NCBI GenBank assembly: GCA_018806985.1
Contig: JADANN010000429.1
Location: 682,001 to 746,000, forward strand
Source of the DNA: Angiostrongylus vasorum
Lineage: Eukaryota > Nematoda > Chromadorea > Rhabditida > Metastrongylidae
DNA: 64,000 nt
Reading direction: 5' to 3'
Both the position numbers and the translations under genes were made by a program. A model generated the notes under the pieces. It did not search any database and was not told the origin of the DNA. It worked only from the letters and a program-made list of their open reading frames with translations. Shown piece by piece: positions 23,641 through 36,300 of the stretch. Position 1 is the first letter of the stretch. Every line of letters starts with the position of its first letter.

Positions 23641-24261
23641 AACAACCTCGCGATTGCTGTAAAAAAGAGAACAGCAGATTAGTGAAGTATTTTTACCACT
23701 TTCAAGCTGACTACAATAATTTTGTACAATAAAATTGACGGTGATGACGACCTCAGTATGGTGGAGATCATTTGAAGTCTAATGAATGAAATGAACTAAC
23801 ATATCACTAACTAAAAGAAAGAGAACAACACTATGCCCGACTGATTTCACAGCAACAATGAACCGTTCAGTGGTTGAAGAAGATTAAATAAATAAACGCT
23901 ATACGGTAACTAAAATAATAGGACCTGAATGAGCCACGTGTTTGGAAGAAGAAGAAACATGACGGAGAAGAGGAAAAGTAGGACAGAAAATTCTGAATCG
24001 TCGCAACTCTAAGAACTACAAGCCCGTAGCATGGATTTTTCATTACTTACTATAACCCTTCAGAAGTTAATACCTGATCTATTCATTCCCTAGGAGAGTG
24101 TTTTCATAACAAAAAGATCGAATCGCTAGCGAATCACTACGGTAAGTGTCGTCAAGCACGAACAAAAACAGCACAAATGAAAGGGAAAATAAAACGGAAA
24201 TGAAACATGAAGGCAAAAATTATTAGCTAAGCGAATAGGACTGAAGAATTGATGTGCTCGT
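23641..24261. other. Downstream flank of the AXH gene
   Basis: Probably holds the 3' UTR of the minus-strand gene next to its stop codon at 24,262. I see no clear poly(A) signal on the minus strand. Confidence 0.4.
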
Positions 24262-24345
24262 TCAACTCTCCGACACTTTGCGCATCTTCTTCGCGTACGG
24301 ATGGTAGCGAGTCGGCGGCGCTGAACTTCGACCATCGGTTTCACT
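24262..24345 (-). CDS. AXH gene exon 8, terminal exon
   Basis: After the acceptor atagccgttcag comes an 84-base phase-0 exon. It encodes SETDGRSSAPPTRYHPYAKK, then MRKVSES and a TGA stop at 24264-24262. The basic KKMRK cluster could serve as a nuclear localisation signal, as ataxin-1 family proteins carry one near their C-terminus. The phase match to exon 7 and the short distance (386 bases) support the assignment. No canonical AATAAA was found on the minus strand in the next several hundred bases. Confidence 0.75.
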   Translation of the reverse strand, partial: SETDGRSSAPPTRYHPYAKKMRKVSES

Positions 24346-27300
24346 CTGAACGGCTATTCTGTTAAGATGTGGTCCAATTCATAGTTTGAAATGTGGTGAT
24401 ACAACAGAACTCAAGAATTACTGGGTTTATTTTTTGCCTATACAACTGTACAATCTCAGCTCCACAAAAGCTCATCATAGCTGAAAATTTAACCCGAACT
24501 TTATAGGTCAGAACTTCTAAAATTACGTCTTCGAAGTCCAGGAAAATACAAGTTGAAAGGAAATTGATGATACTGCTTGAATATTCATGACTGGTTATCC
24601 AAAGATCTAAGAGAGTAAATAAGAAGTCGCTCTAACGAATATAAAACTGATAAAACGAGAAGCCTTCTAAGGATGGTGGCGTCGAAGAGAATGCAAGACA
24701 GGACAGAATCAGAACTGTAATGACAACTCACCATTTCCTTCGTGAGCTGTTCACGGATAGCCGCCTGTGCGGCCTCCTTATTCTTGAATTCGGCGGCTTC
24801 GGCCAGCGTCACCGTCTCGTCGAGCTGCTTCGCGTTTTCTTGCGATCGTCTCGACAAAGAAATGCATACATCACCCACCTGAACACCTTCTGCCTACTAG
24901 TTAAGTTTTTAGTTTAGTCGCATTTTTCTTGTCCGCTAACAATTCCAGCAATTTTAAAGGGCTAACATAGCAGCACTTCCAGAAAAAAATTTCTGCATGA
25001 CGCGAGTTAACATCTAACTGTGGAAACTAGAAAGTTGTGGTTGATCAGCCCAGCTACAGAGATAGCCATAAGTGCAGAACAGTCCAAGAAATTAGTGGAT
25101 TTAGTGAAGTATTACTTCCCTATATATTAGTTGTTCTAATTTCGACTGGATGAGGTTCAATTGTCAACATGAAAAGAAATCATTGTCAGTCGACAGTCAG
25201 TCAACAACTGCCGTGTGCAAAAGGCCACCGCGGAGTGGGGTTATTTCATTCTAGCGGTGCTGCACTCAAGAAGATTCGACTTTGACTTTATATGACTATG
25301 AGGATCCACACTGCGAAACGAACGCCATCGACTAGAATCGTCAGTTCTGAAGAGGTCGAGGAAGTCGAAATACTAGGCGAGTGAAACTTACGTAACAACC
25401 TCATTTAAGCTGAACAGTCCAAAGAAGTATAGCCAGAAAAGGCCAAGAAATGATAAAGATTTCGGCGCTGATCAATAGCGGAGAGATACGGCACGCGTTT
25501 GACTTAATCACGTATAATGATAGAATGCAAATCAAGCTAACACGATGACTTGCGATGACCTCGATGCATCAAGTTGGTGCTGCTATCCTCTCAGACATGT
25601 CTATTTACGGCGCTAGATCGAACCAACTACCATGTGTGTATTGCAGGGTACTCCTAACCACTATACTACCCCGTAAACTACCGTACACTCATCATAACCT
25701 TATTTTGGTGTAAGTTCTGCTTTTGCAAAGTGCTTAGGAGCTTCGTCTCGGTTAAACCACTGCGGTCGAATTTGTTATGCAGTAGAAACACAGATCAGAT
25801 TGATTTTATAACAACGACCCACTTGCTCGTCGTTCGATTTTTGTGGAACACATTTACCGTCTTTTCCGTCCTTCTAGTGCCCTTTGAGTGGAAATCGATT
25901 GTTGATTACTTAACGCTGACTCTTTTGCAATGTCTTCAAAAGTTTAAGGACGGTTATCACCTTCAGATGAAATTTTCTCATTGCTCAGAGTAGCTGCTCA
26001 TGACCCTTCTCGTTATCGAAACCCACGCCTTCGTTACGAGACTTTTCGAAATATCTGCACACTGTGCATTCGGAAATCCTTCTCTGGTTTCTGGTTTGGT
26101 GATATCTGAAGATACTTCCCGTTCGTTGTGCTGAACTTTGAACTCATGAAGCAAAATAATTCGAGTGCAGGCCGGATATGCATTCAACCATTCTGCGATG
26201 CTTCATAAGGTCGAATGCATGGCTCATCGCCTCAAAGATTGATCAAACCCGAATGCTTCACCCTTTTTATCCTTTTATGAGCTTCCTAATCCTTCACCAT
26301 CAAGCGATATTGCCATCACCAGAAACTGAGCTAAGCAGCGCTAGAAATTATTACCATCTTGGCAACAACATAATCATTAACTTGTAAGTGATGTCAACCT
26401 GAGTAAGCACTAGCGCGGATTTCGAGACTTCAAGAAAAGGAAATGTTTCCCAACCAGTAAATGACCACTGAAATTGAAACCGTGCTGAGACCTGCATGAT
26501 TTTTCTCGATTCATGCGGAAAGGCCGTTTAAGTGATCAAGTATCTAGGTATTAGAAAGCGATGCCCAAGTTTTGCTAATATGAAGAACTACAAAAGAAGG
26601 ATTTCAGAAATTTCTCCTTGGAACACAGTGCATTCGACGCCGATTAACAGCATAAAGAATCTTCACTACAAACCTCATCGAAAGACGAATGCCTCACTAT
26701 CACACGTGATCTGGCGCCCTATTTCAAAATGATATTTTGACCCCGGTGTGTGTCGTGCTCGCGACCCCACGTGAACAACGCGTGGGCCAGTCCCACTCGT
26801 TACATCACGGTGAGTAGCGTTTCAGTATGACCGTAGCGTCCCTAACCCACCATCTATTTAAAACTTTGATCTTCATTAATACTTCAGCCTTTTATACCGA
26901 ATAACTAAAGTATTCTAATATAAAATACGTCCAGGCTCTGAGGAAGGCGAAATCGCCGAAACGTCAGCCATCGACCAACAACACCAACAACAACGACAAC
27001 GACAACGAAGACCTATACGAACCTCGCATCAGCTAAAGAAGATCAGTTTATAAGATCACATAAATAAATATATAAACCTCATCGACTTATAAATATTTTG
27101 AAGCATAAAGTTATGTTTTCTTTCTCCAAAGTGATCAGCATACAGAGTCATCAATGCTTAGAGAAATTGATCGATCAGTCAGAATCAATCAATTAAGCAA
27201 GTAATCAGGGAGAAATCAATGTTTGACGAAGCACATTGCTCAGCGCAACAACGCGCTGCTAGCGTGCAAGGAGTGATGTCAGCGTTCGATCGTTATCGGC

Positions 27301-30300
27301 CTAAGAGTCTACTGTCATTTCAATGATCTGTTTTTCTACAAAACTCGTCTTTTACATCTGCTGTGCGGACCCAGCACTCGTTGCATTTGTTCCGCTTCTT
27401 CGAGTCCAGACCTCACAAAGGTCGTCAAACTTTTTGCGTGTTGGTTCAGCGACAACTTGAGGATTTTCCTCCCACTTATTAATTTCGTTGAGTGCTGATT
27501 AGCTCGATTCTCCCTGCAGTTCTTCTATAGCTGTATTGGGCACGCTCACGAAACTGGTACCAATTTTTCCCGATCCCGGATGGACGGAGAGCTTGGTGAC
27601 TGTGAGGCGAGATTGATCTAGAGATTTTTCGTAATGAACAGCATCACAACCACTACTCTTCACGTCCCCCTATTATCTTTTTTTATGGCATATTTCAAGC
27701 GGTGTTTTCGAGAGGAAAAGGAAAGCAAATATTGAGTTCTATACCGAAGGAATGAAATTTTGTTAGAAAGAAGAAGAAGTGGTCATACCCACCTTCAATT
27801 CTTGACACTCCAAGCCGTAAGTCTCAGCAGTACGATGCGGATCGCATGAACACCAACCTTTTCCAAGCACAAAAAACGGATGTTCCAGTTGAGGCTCAAG
27901 CGTAGCCTAGAAGACCAAATATCTTTGGAAAAATGAGAGACTGTTTTTGGTGGGAATTAGACAACGAAACGATGACATAAATAAAGTGAAAATCTTCTTA
28001 TAACAACAGCCCTACCTATCAATTATATGTGCTTGGTTTAGTGTTTCACTAAAAACAATACAGTCAATAGCAAAGATAAATTCGAAGAAAGATCACTGAT
28101 AAAAGCGACTAAATTGTGTTTTATACTACTGCTTCAGCTTAATTAGGTTCAATGCCAATTTGTGCTCCTCAGATCAATCCCTTTACTGGTGATTGCTATT
28201 AGCACCCACAGATTAAAGTATGGTTGAGAGAAAGGTGAAACGAAGGACTGGTGTGGTGGTGAACAGGTTAGCCCCCGAAAAGGGAAAGGTTCTACTTCAC
28301 CGCAGACACTTGCGGTTCGGAGTTTTGCAATTATCTCAACATCATTGTGGTTATGGATCACTTATAACTCTGCCGGGGCACCTCCAGGTCTTCACCACCG
28401 GCAGTTGCCCTAGTTTGGGAATCGCAATGAGCTTCGCAGACAAGTTTGGTGCCATTTTCAACAGGTTTAGGTAGACCTGGGAAAGTCTGAGCAACAAACT
28501 TGCGCGTATTATTGGGTGGCATCTCTACTACTACCCTATTCGCGCACCACACAAAGAAAAAACCTGAAAGAAAACCGTATTGTATTACACAGTTTCACCT
28601 ATTCTAGTATAGGTGCTAGAGGAACTCCTCAGTATACCGGCATAATTTCTAGGGCCTTCATGATTTTTCCTTTGCTCTACCCTGCTATTGGATGTTCCAA
28701 AGTGCATATCTGCCAGGATTTTATTTCCTCACTGTGGTTATTCAAACCAAAATACAGCTCAATAATTCTTCGTATTCTTGTTGAGCAAACACGAGGTGTT
28801 ATTTTTATTCTTTATTCACGAACAAGCTGACGTTTCGGCGGATTTCGCCTTCCTCAGAGCCTGGAAAGGTTAAGTTGACAGCAATCTATTCGGCCAAACA
28901 CCTCCATAACCAAACAGAGAAAACGCTGAACCAAGATTTCAATCACATTGAGCACAGCTTTGCACACTCACCGCTTTCTATGAGGCTTCCACTGAGTATG
29001 TCGCGTGGAGACCAACCGCACAGAGTTCACATGGAAGCGTAATATGCCCCTCCCATCAGAAATAACAGCCTTATATACTGCCCAATATCACGCGTGATAA
29101 TGAGGCATTCTTCCCTGCGGTTCATTTTCGGATTTCTGGAATTAATCCAGAACGCCTCGAGGGTTTTGCTCGCTTGTGTTCTCGATTCCTGCGCGAGGAT
29201 CGTGACACGTACTTCAAAGTCCTCCCCGCTATGTCTCTGGGTCCTATGCGTGCCTAGTGGGGTATTTGGTTTACGTTTGCCGACTAAGTGTTCTTTTTAT
29301 GCGGACACAGAGGGGTCTGCCCGTTTCGCCAATGTATTCGTCTCAGCACGTCTGACACGAGATCAGATAAACTGTACCCGAGCTCATGCAATCACCGTCT
29401 CTACCATTAGGGCAAACTATGCAATTTTGCGTTGCACATAGACGGTCATATAGGCGGTTACGAACTAGTTGGCGCCTAAGATTAGTCTCAGCCTCAAGAG
29501 CGCACAGAAATACCGCTAACGAACATCAAACAGGTCACAGTAGGAAAAATAATATGCAAGAAAATCCAAGGCTAACCGTGTTAGGAAGCATGACTCTCCC
29601 TGACGATGCGCGCTCGTTATTAGAATTGGGACCGAGTTTCTCACCATCTGAACCCATTTCTAAGATAACCTTGCGTAGGGTCGCATGTAGTTTACATGAA
29701 CTTCAAGATAGAGTCCGCAAAAAAGCTAGAGATGAAACGCAAAATAGGCGCGAACAAAAAAGTGGGGGCTCTACCAATACCACCATTTCCTCAGCCGTTC
29801 TTTAGACAACAAGAGCCCAATAATGAAGTTGATGTTAAATTTCGGATGTTTACGAATGAAACTTTCAAAGCCCTTTAATCACTATCGCGCGAAAAGATAC
29901 AGCTCAAACCTCACTGCAGTGCAAAAACGTGGTATGCGAGAGGTACGAGAGCTGATAAGGTTGAAGAACATAAGACTATCCGTTAGTGATAAGGGTGGAG
30001 AGTTTGTCGTAATTCCCCATCAGTTAGATGTTGAAATAACGAAAAAGCATCTTGAAGATGCTTCGCTTCATCGTCCATCATCTGAGAAGGAGTTCAAAAG
30101 TAAACACCGAAAATTGAACCACGAATGGGTCAAAATGGCAAGGGCTGCTGGTTTAAAACCATCAGTTATCTCTCAACTAAAAGTTGAGTTACCAATATGT
30201 CCCTGTGTTGTACTTGCTTATAAAAACTCATAAGCTAGTATCCAGCGATGATATTGCGTCTACCGATCCATCATTGTTTAAGCTTAGACCAATCATTAGC

Positions 30301-33300
30301 TGTGTAGACGGGCCAACGGATAGGATAACATGGTTTTTAACCCTAATATTTAACCAGTTGTTGAAACACGTTCCAGCCCATCTTACGAATACCCAGATGT
30401 TTCTGGATCGTCTACGTACTGCGCAGCCCAGCAGCGCTGTACGTGATGGAGTCGTTCGACGTTAGCGCCCTCTATGCAAACGTGTCGAATGACTCCGCAA
30501 TGCAAGCCATATTCGAACTCTTGATGCAACACGAAGGAGAAATAAACATGTATGGCTTCAAGATAGAGCAGTTGATGGCACTCTTAAAAGAATGCTTGAG
30601 CTGCTCAATCTTCAGATGGTCCGAAAAGTACTACGCTCAAATAAGAGGGTTGGCAATGGGACAACGACTGGCACCAAGCCTGGCCATTGCGTTTATGTCT
30701 AAGATGGAAGCACCGGTGATCGATCTCGGGCCGCTACTCTACTGTAGATATATAGATGACTGTTTTGTCCTTTGCTCAACACAAGAGGAAATGGACAATT
30801 GTTTCGAGTTGTTGAATGAACAGTCAGAGTAAATCAAGTTCACCCGAGAGAAACCGAAAGAAAACTGGCTTCCATTCCTGAACGTCCAAATTAGCCTGTC
30901 AGAAAATGGCTACATTACGAAGTGGTACCGAAAGCCAAGTAATAAAAACATCTTGGTTCATTACCTCTCCTCTCACCCCTCTCACACGAAAAGGGCGCTG
31001 GTAAGAAACATGTTTCGAACAGCAACCAACGTGTGCACGCGAAGAGAGCAGAGAGAGGAGTCCCGGAACTTGGCACGGCAAATAGCCATTTCTAATGACT
31101 ACGACGAAACGGGATAGGTGTAGGGGAAATCCTAGGTCCCCCAAACGACAACTCTAGCGATAAAATGGTCCCGTTTATCCTACCCTTCATCTCAAATGAT
31201 GTAAGTGCAGCTATAAAACGCTGCTTAAGAAGGGCGAGTCTAGAGAATTCGGTAAACGTAGTTGAAATGCCACCGAGTAATCTTAGGCGCCAACTAGTTC
31301 GTAACCGTCTATATGACCGTCCATGTGCAACGCAAAATTGCATAGTTTGCCCTAATGGTAGAGACGGTGATTGCATGAGTTCGGGTACAGTTTATCTGAT
31401 CTCCTGTAAGACGTGCGGAGACGAATACATTGGCGAAACGGGCAGACCACTCTGTGTCCGCATAAAAGAACACCTAGTCGGCAAACGTAAACCAAATACC
31501 CCACTAGGCACGCATAGGACCCAGAGACATAGCGGGGAGGACTTTGAAGTACGTGTCACGATCCTCGCGCAGGAATCGAGAACACAAGCGCGCAAAACTC
31601 TCGAGGCGTTCTGGATTAATTCCAGAAATCCGAAAATGAACCGCAGGGAAGAATGCCTCATTATCACGCGTGATATTGGGCAGTATATAAGGCTGTTATT
31701 CTGATAGGATGGGCAAATTACGCTTCCATGTGAATTCTGTGCGGTTGGTCTCCACGCAACATACTCAGTGGAAGACTCATAGAAAGCGGTGAGTGTGCAA
31801 AGCTGTGCTCAATGTGATTGAAATCTTGGTTCAGCGTTTTCTCTGTTTGGTTATGGAGGTGTTTGGCCTAATAGATTGTTGTCAACTTGACCTTTTCCAA
31901 GGTCTGAGGAAGTCGAAATCCGCCGAAACGTCAGCTTGTTAGTGAATAAAGAACAAAAAATAACACCTCGTGTTTGCTCAACAAGAATACGAAGAATTAC
32001 TTGATCAATGCCGAGGTTAATAAAAAGTTGGAAGTGGGAGTTACTACAGCTCAATAATTTCCACGAAGGATAAGAAAGATTAAGCAGATACACCATATAC
32101 ATTAGAAGAGACTGATTCGCCAGTAGGCTAACGCTCGTTCGATCTTCTTAGATCGGTAGCAGCTACCCGTGATGACCACCTTGGAACGCCCAGAAGCCCT
32201 GGTTTCTAAGGAGTGTAGAGCAAATTCTTCAGAAGATAACAACGTAACGAATGAATAAGGAGAATCATAAAAAAAATGCCATGAATAGCGCGAATGAGTT
32301 CATCCCTACGATTCCCACTTCCATGATGTTTTGAACAGAATTCAACGACTGGCATCGTTTTCATCACATTTTTTGACGAATGACCAACCAGGTGAATGAA
32401 TCATTTTGTCAAATCATCCGAACGCATTTGAATTCTTTTCGAAAATTTTTTTCGATATTTGATATAAATAAGAATCTATAAAACAGAAAGCAGAATATGC
32501 TATGCATTTGACTGCATTCGTAATGCCGTAAGAGTAGTTGAATTTTGGAATATTTGGCCTATAAAGTGATTTATTCGGCCCTACCGACGTAATAAATCAA
32601 TATTTTTACCCCAGACAAGGTCTGGTGCCAATCTGCAGGCCCTGAAAAAGATGGAATAGTTTATTTTGCTTACAGGATCGAAACAATGGCCACCATGGCT
32701 GTATTGCACCTCTACGGTTGTGCCATGCTTCTGCAAAAAAATTAAGAAATACTTTCGAAAAGTTGTTTTCGGAATTTCTCATATTAGTTTCCAATCAGTG
32801 TCTGGCGACCTAATAATAGTTTTTCACCAGCGATGTACGGTCTCGCCTCGGTTAAATGCTACTCCTGGGTGCCGAAGAAACACAGCACTGGATTTATCTG
32901 GACGGCAGCATCTGCCAAGCTGGGAAGGGATTTAACATTTCCATCCGATACTAGGAACCAGTGGCGTGTTTGCAACAACAATGTCACTTGTTGGTTACAT
33001 GATTAATGATTACAACATTGGAAAGCGCTACATGGCTTTATTGTCCCTCGGGGAAAGAAAATCTCATCCAATCAGTGAAATACGTTTAAAGGAACTCATG
33101 CTAGCGCTCTTTGTAATTCATAAATCTCTATGATCCGTGGAGATGGGCTCATTTAAGAACACAATAAAACATTAATGAGTACAAATTTTTGGGGAACAAA
33201 AGACTTGGCTGTTCTTTTTTCGGCCTTCGGCTATAAACCTCCACAATTATTTTGTTTGTGAAGGGAAAACCACTAACATGAAGTATGGCAATTGAATAAC

Positions 33301-36300
33301 CTAATGACTACAGTTGAAGAGTACCGTACTCACCCTCGTATTGTGATTGTCCGACTGAGAATTTAATCCGAGCCAATGTTGACGCTTTGGCGATTTCCAC
33401 CACTACACTGGCGTCGACGTTGAACTCACCAGTAAGTGGTGCGGCCAACAAAAAATCGTCCGATGACATCTCCTCCACCTTAAATCGGCATTGACAAAAC
33501 TTAGACACAAGAAAGTCAAAGAGACGTTTAATTTAGTTTTTCCCATTTAAAGTGATTTTTGCATTTTCGGAGAAAAAAATCACGAAGTCCACTTCTCAGC
33601 TACTTCCTTCGTAGGAATTGGAAAGTGCCTTAGGTTATCCCACTGCACTATATCTATTGCTTCTCACCTTTGTGATAGCAATTTATCCCATCTCTTTGTT
33701 TATTTTAATGCTTTTTCTTCCTATTTTTCCCTCATTTTTCTGTTTGCTTTCTTTAAAACCAGTTTTCGATAGTTAAACCTCAAACCCTAAGAGTTTTATG
33801 ATTTTCTGTTAACGAAGAGTGTGATTCATATTGTCACTAAACTAAATCTATTTAACATTCTAAGGCTGATATTGCAATAAAATACGACCGTACTTTCTTC
33901 AATTTTCCGCTGGCCATCTGAATCATGGTGCCCTTCATGAAATGCGACGGAATATAGTTTCGAGTCGGCAGTCGACCCATTTCGAACTCGGGCGATTTCG
34001 TGTTAGTCGACGTCGAGGCCTCCAAATCGTCCAACGTACTCGGACGACTGAAAACAAGACAAGAATGCTAAAGAAACTGACAACCTTAACGAATCTTTTG
34101 GAATGAAAAGAGTAGTAGGTTCTTCGAACTTGTTTTTTAGATGTAATGCGTTGGAACATGACTGAATGGATATGTTGTTGTTCACTTCTCTATTGTTTCA
34201 TGTAATTTGAAAACGAGGTGAGGAGATGAAATTCGCAGGAATCCATGGACCAGCGGAAAAATCTTTACCATTAGGCGAAATCCTATAGAGACTAGTTGGA
34301 CCTTCATCTAACAAAAGTGCTATCTAACGTTAGTGCATTTATACAAAGCAACTGAGAAAAAAAAACAACGGCAATAAAGAGTAAGAGGAAGTTAAGATGA
34401 ACTTTCTCAAACACTTTGTGAAATAACAGTAAACGAACGTTAAAAAAAGCAACATCAGGCCTGGGTTAACTAACCGAAAGTGAATCTGACTCAGTCGCGC
34501 CGAGCGGGTAGGGGGTAGCTATTGCAATAAGAGGAAAACAAGTTTCTCAAAATCACCTATTCACATGCCTACTTCAATATGGGGTAAATGGTCTAGGAAC
34601 TGACTCTTTGCATTTCTGTCCAATTCGATCCCAAAAAAATTCACGGTGGTGTAATTCCGTGTATATTCCCATATGAGAGAAATCGCATACCATTCGACTT
34701 CATCAAGCGTCGTTAAAGGTTACTGAACACAAATCTGCCCTATACAATGACTCGAGATGGCCTTTGTCAATGTCCCGCCAGACAAGGCTAGCATGAATTT
34801 GCCGATCCGGAGGGATGGAAGGCATGGTGAGCCTGGAGCGCGTGATCGAACCCATGCGTATTTCAGGCCGAATCTAACCCCTGCTCTTCACGCGTCCCCT
34901 TTACACAGCTTCTCTACGCACGTACTCATATTCATAATACCTATGTTGGTTAGATAGCAGATAGAGAGTATGCTAGTTGTGCCCTCCAAGTTAAATCAGC
35001 CAAAAGCCTGTTATCAAATTGATTGAGGAGTACGCTAAAAAATCAGTTGAGGGATCAAAATAGGTCAAAAGTCTGGTCAAGGAGGAGAGAGACAAACCAC
35101 CTGGAATAAACCAGCCGCCCACCCCCTTGTCAGAGCGAAGCCAAATGAGCTCTAGCGCGAAGGAAGTATGAATGAAAAATTTGCTGTCTGCTCGAGTCAT
35201 TTGTTGAATAATGAAATTATAAGTGGTACAAAGTAACGTAAGCAGTCGAAAGGATGATGCTAGGGAGTATCCCGTTTCACACAAGTAAGGGAAAGGATCC
35301 GAAGTTCCGACCTGCGTCAACGATCAAAAATCAAAGATGCCGTTCTATACGCCAAACAGTCGAAGTTAAGGTGGGCCGGACACGTAATGCGTATGAATGA
35401 CAGCCGATGGACAAGAGCCGTTAGTGACTGGATTCCTCGAGATGTCAAACGTACTGCAGGGAAGACCACCGACTCGATGGTAACAGTTCTTCACGAAAAG
35501 CTTGGAAGAAAGATATGATGCTCGACGAGTCTCTAGAGCGAGCAGAACCCACTAGGCTGCTCTTGCACACCACACGGAAAAATGAAGATTTACTGGCGCC
35601 CGCTCGAGTCACTCGACGATCAACGGGACCACAGGTGATACAAAGTAACATATGCTTCGTTCATTTATCATAATCTTTCAAAAAGAAAGAGCAGAATATC
35701 GACAACACCGAAACATTTTTGTGTCTTATTGTCAACTTACTATCACGGCTTACCTTTGTGGAAATGTCGGCTTTCTTACTATCGGATCTTGTGGCATTGC
35801 AAAGTGTGCACCATTCGATCCTGTTGCAGGGGTGCTGGTCGTGCTAACGACCACCCTCGGCGGTGCCGGTTTCCTCGGCACAGGCCTTGCTGGTAACGTC
35901 GTCGAAGCCGTATTCGATAGAGATGCGACGTGTGGGAGTGTCGCCGTCACATGGCGTAGTGAAGGCAAGGACATCGACGACGGCAAGTGCGTCGGCAGTA
36001 ACGGAATCCGGAATTGCGCAGTTTGCTGAGCGATCAGTTGCCGCTGCAGTTCAAGAAAAGCTGGATTGAGCACCTGAAAAATAAATTTTGGTTATCTGGC
36101 AGCAAATAACAACTTAAGACTCCCTTCCAACATCGCCACATGCACAGCATAACCTTCTTCGGGTGCAAACTGGGCTTTCCTAGTCATTGAGGAGTGCTTC
36201 ACCTTCCTTGAACCAAACATTTTTCTGCTCGATGTTGTTACAGGCGAAGGATTTTTCGTAGCTCGCAATCATAAACTTTAAAAATGAAACGATTTTGTTA

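Larger units (their letters stand above)
28768..32044 (+). mobile_element. Full-length but mutated Penelope-like element with inverted arms
   Basis: The element encodes a Penelope-type reverse transcriptase followed by a GIY-YIG endonuclease on the plus strand. It inserted into the large intron between AXH exons 5 and 6. The left 0.7 kb (28768-29484) is an inverted copy of the right end (31278-31994), including part of the endonuclease and the terminal hammerhead-like motif. A 15-bp direct duplication flanks it. The coding region needs several frame changes (near 29,875, 30,215 and 30,460) and has an in-frame stop at about 30,830, so this copy cannot make its protein. Penelope-like elements are known to carry terminal repeats in direct or inverted partial arrangements. 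Confidence 0.88.

Noticed and set aside
24720..24917. 65-codon plus-strand frame.
   Set aside because: It is antisense to AXH exon 7.
26975..27010. Short regularly spaced repeats that might suggest a CRISPR array.
   Set aside because: It is an AAC/GAC microsatellite directly after a ribozyme motif, without spacers, in a eukaryotic intron.
29094..29441. Plus-strand frame of 115 codons resembling another at 31392-31667 on the minus strand.
   Set aside because: Both are the antisense of the GIY-YIG endonuclease and its inverted copy. They are shadows.
35652..36029. 125-codon plus-strand frame.
   Set aside because: It is the antisense of AXH exon 3. The minus strand has matching splice sites and phase.
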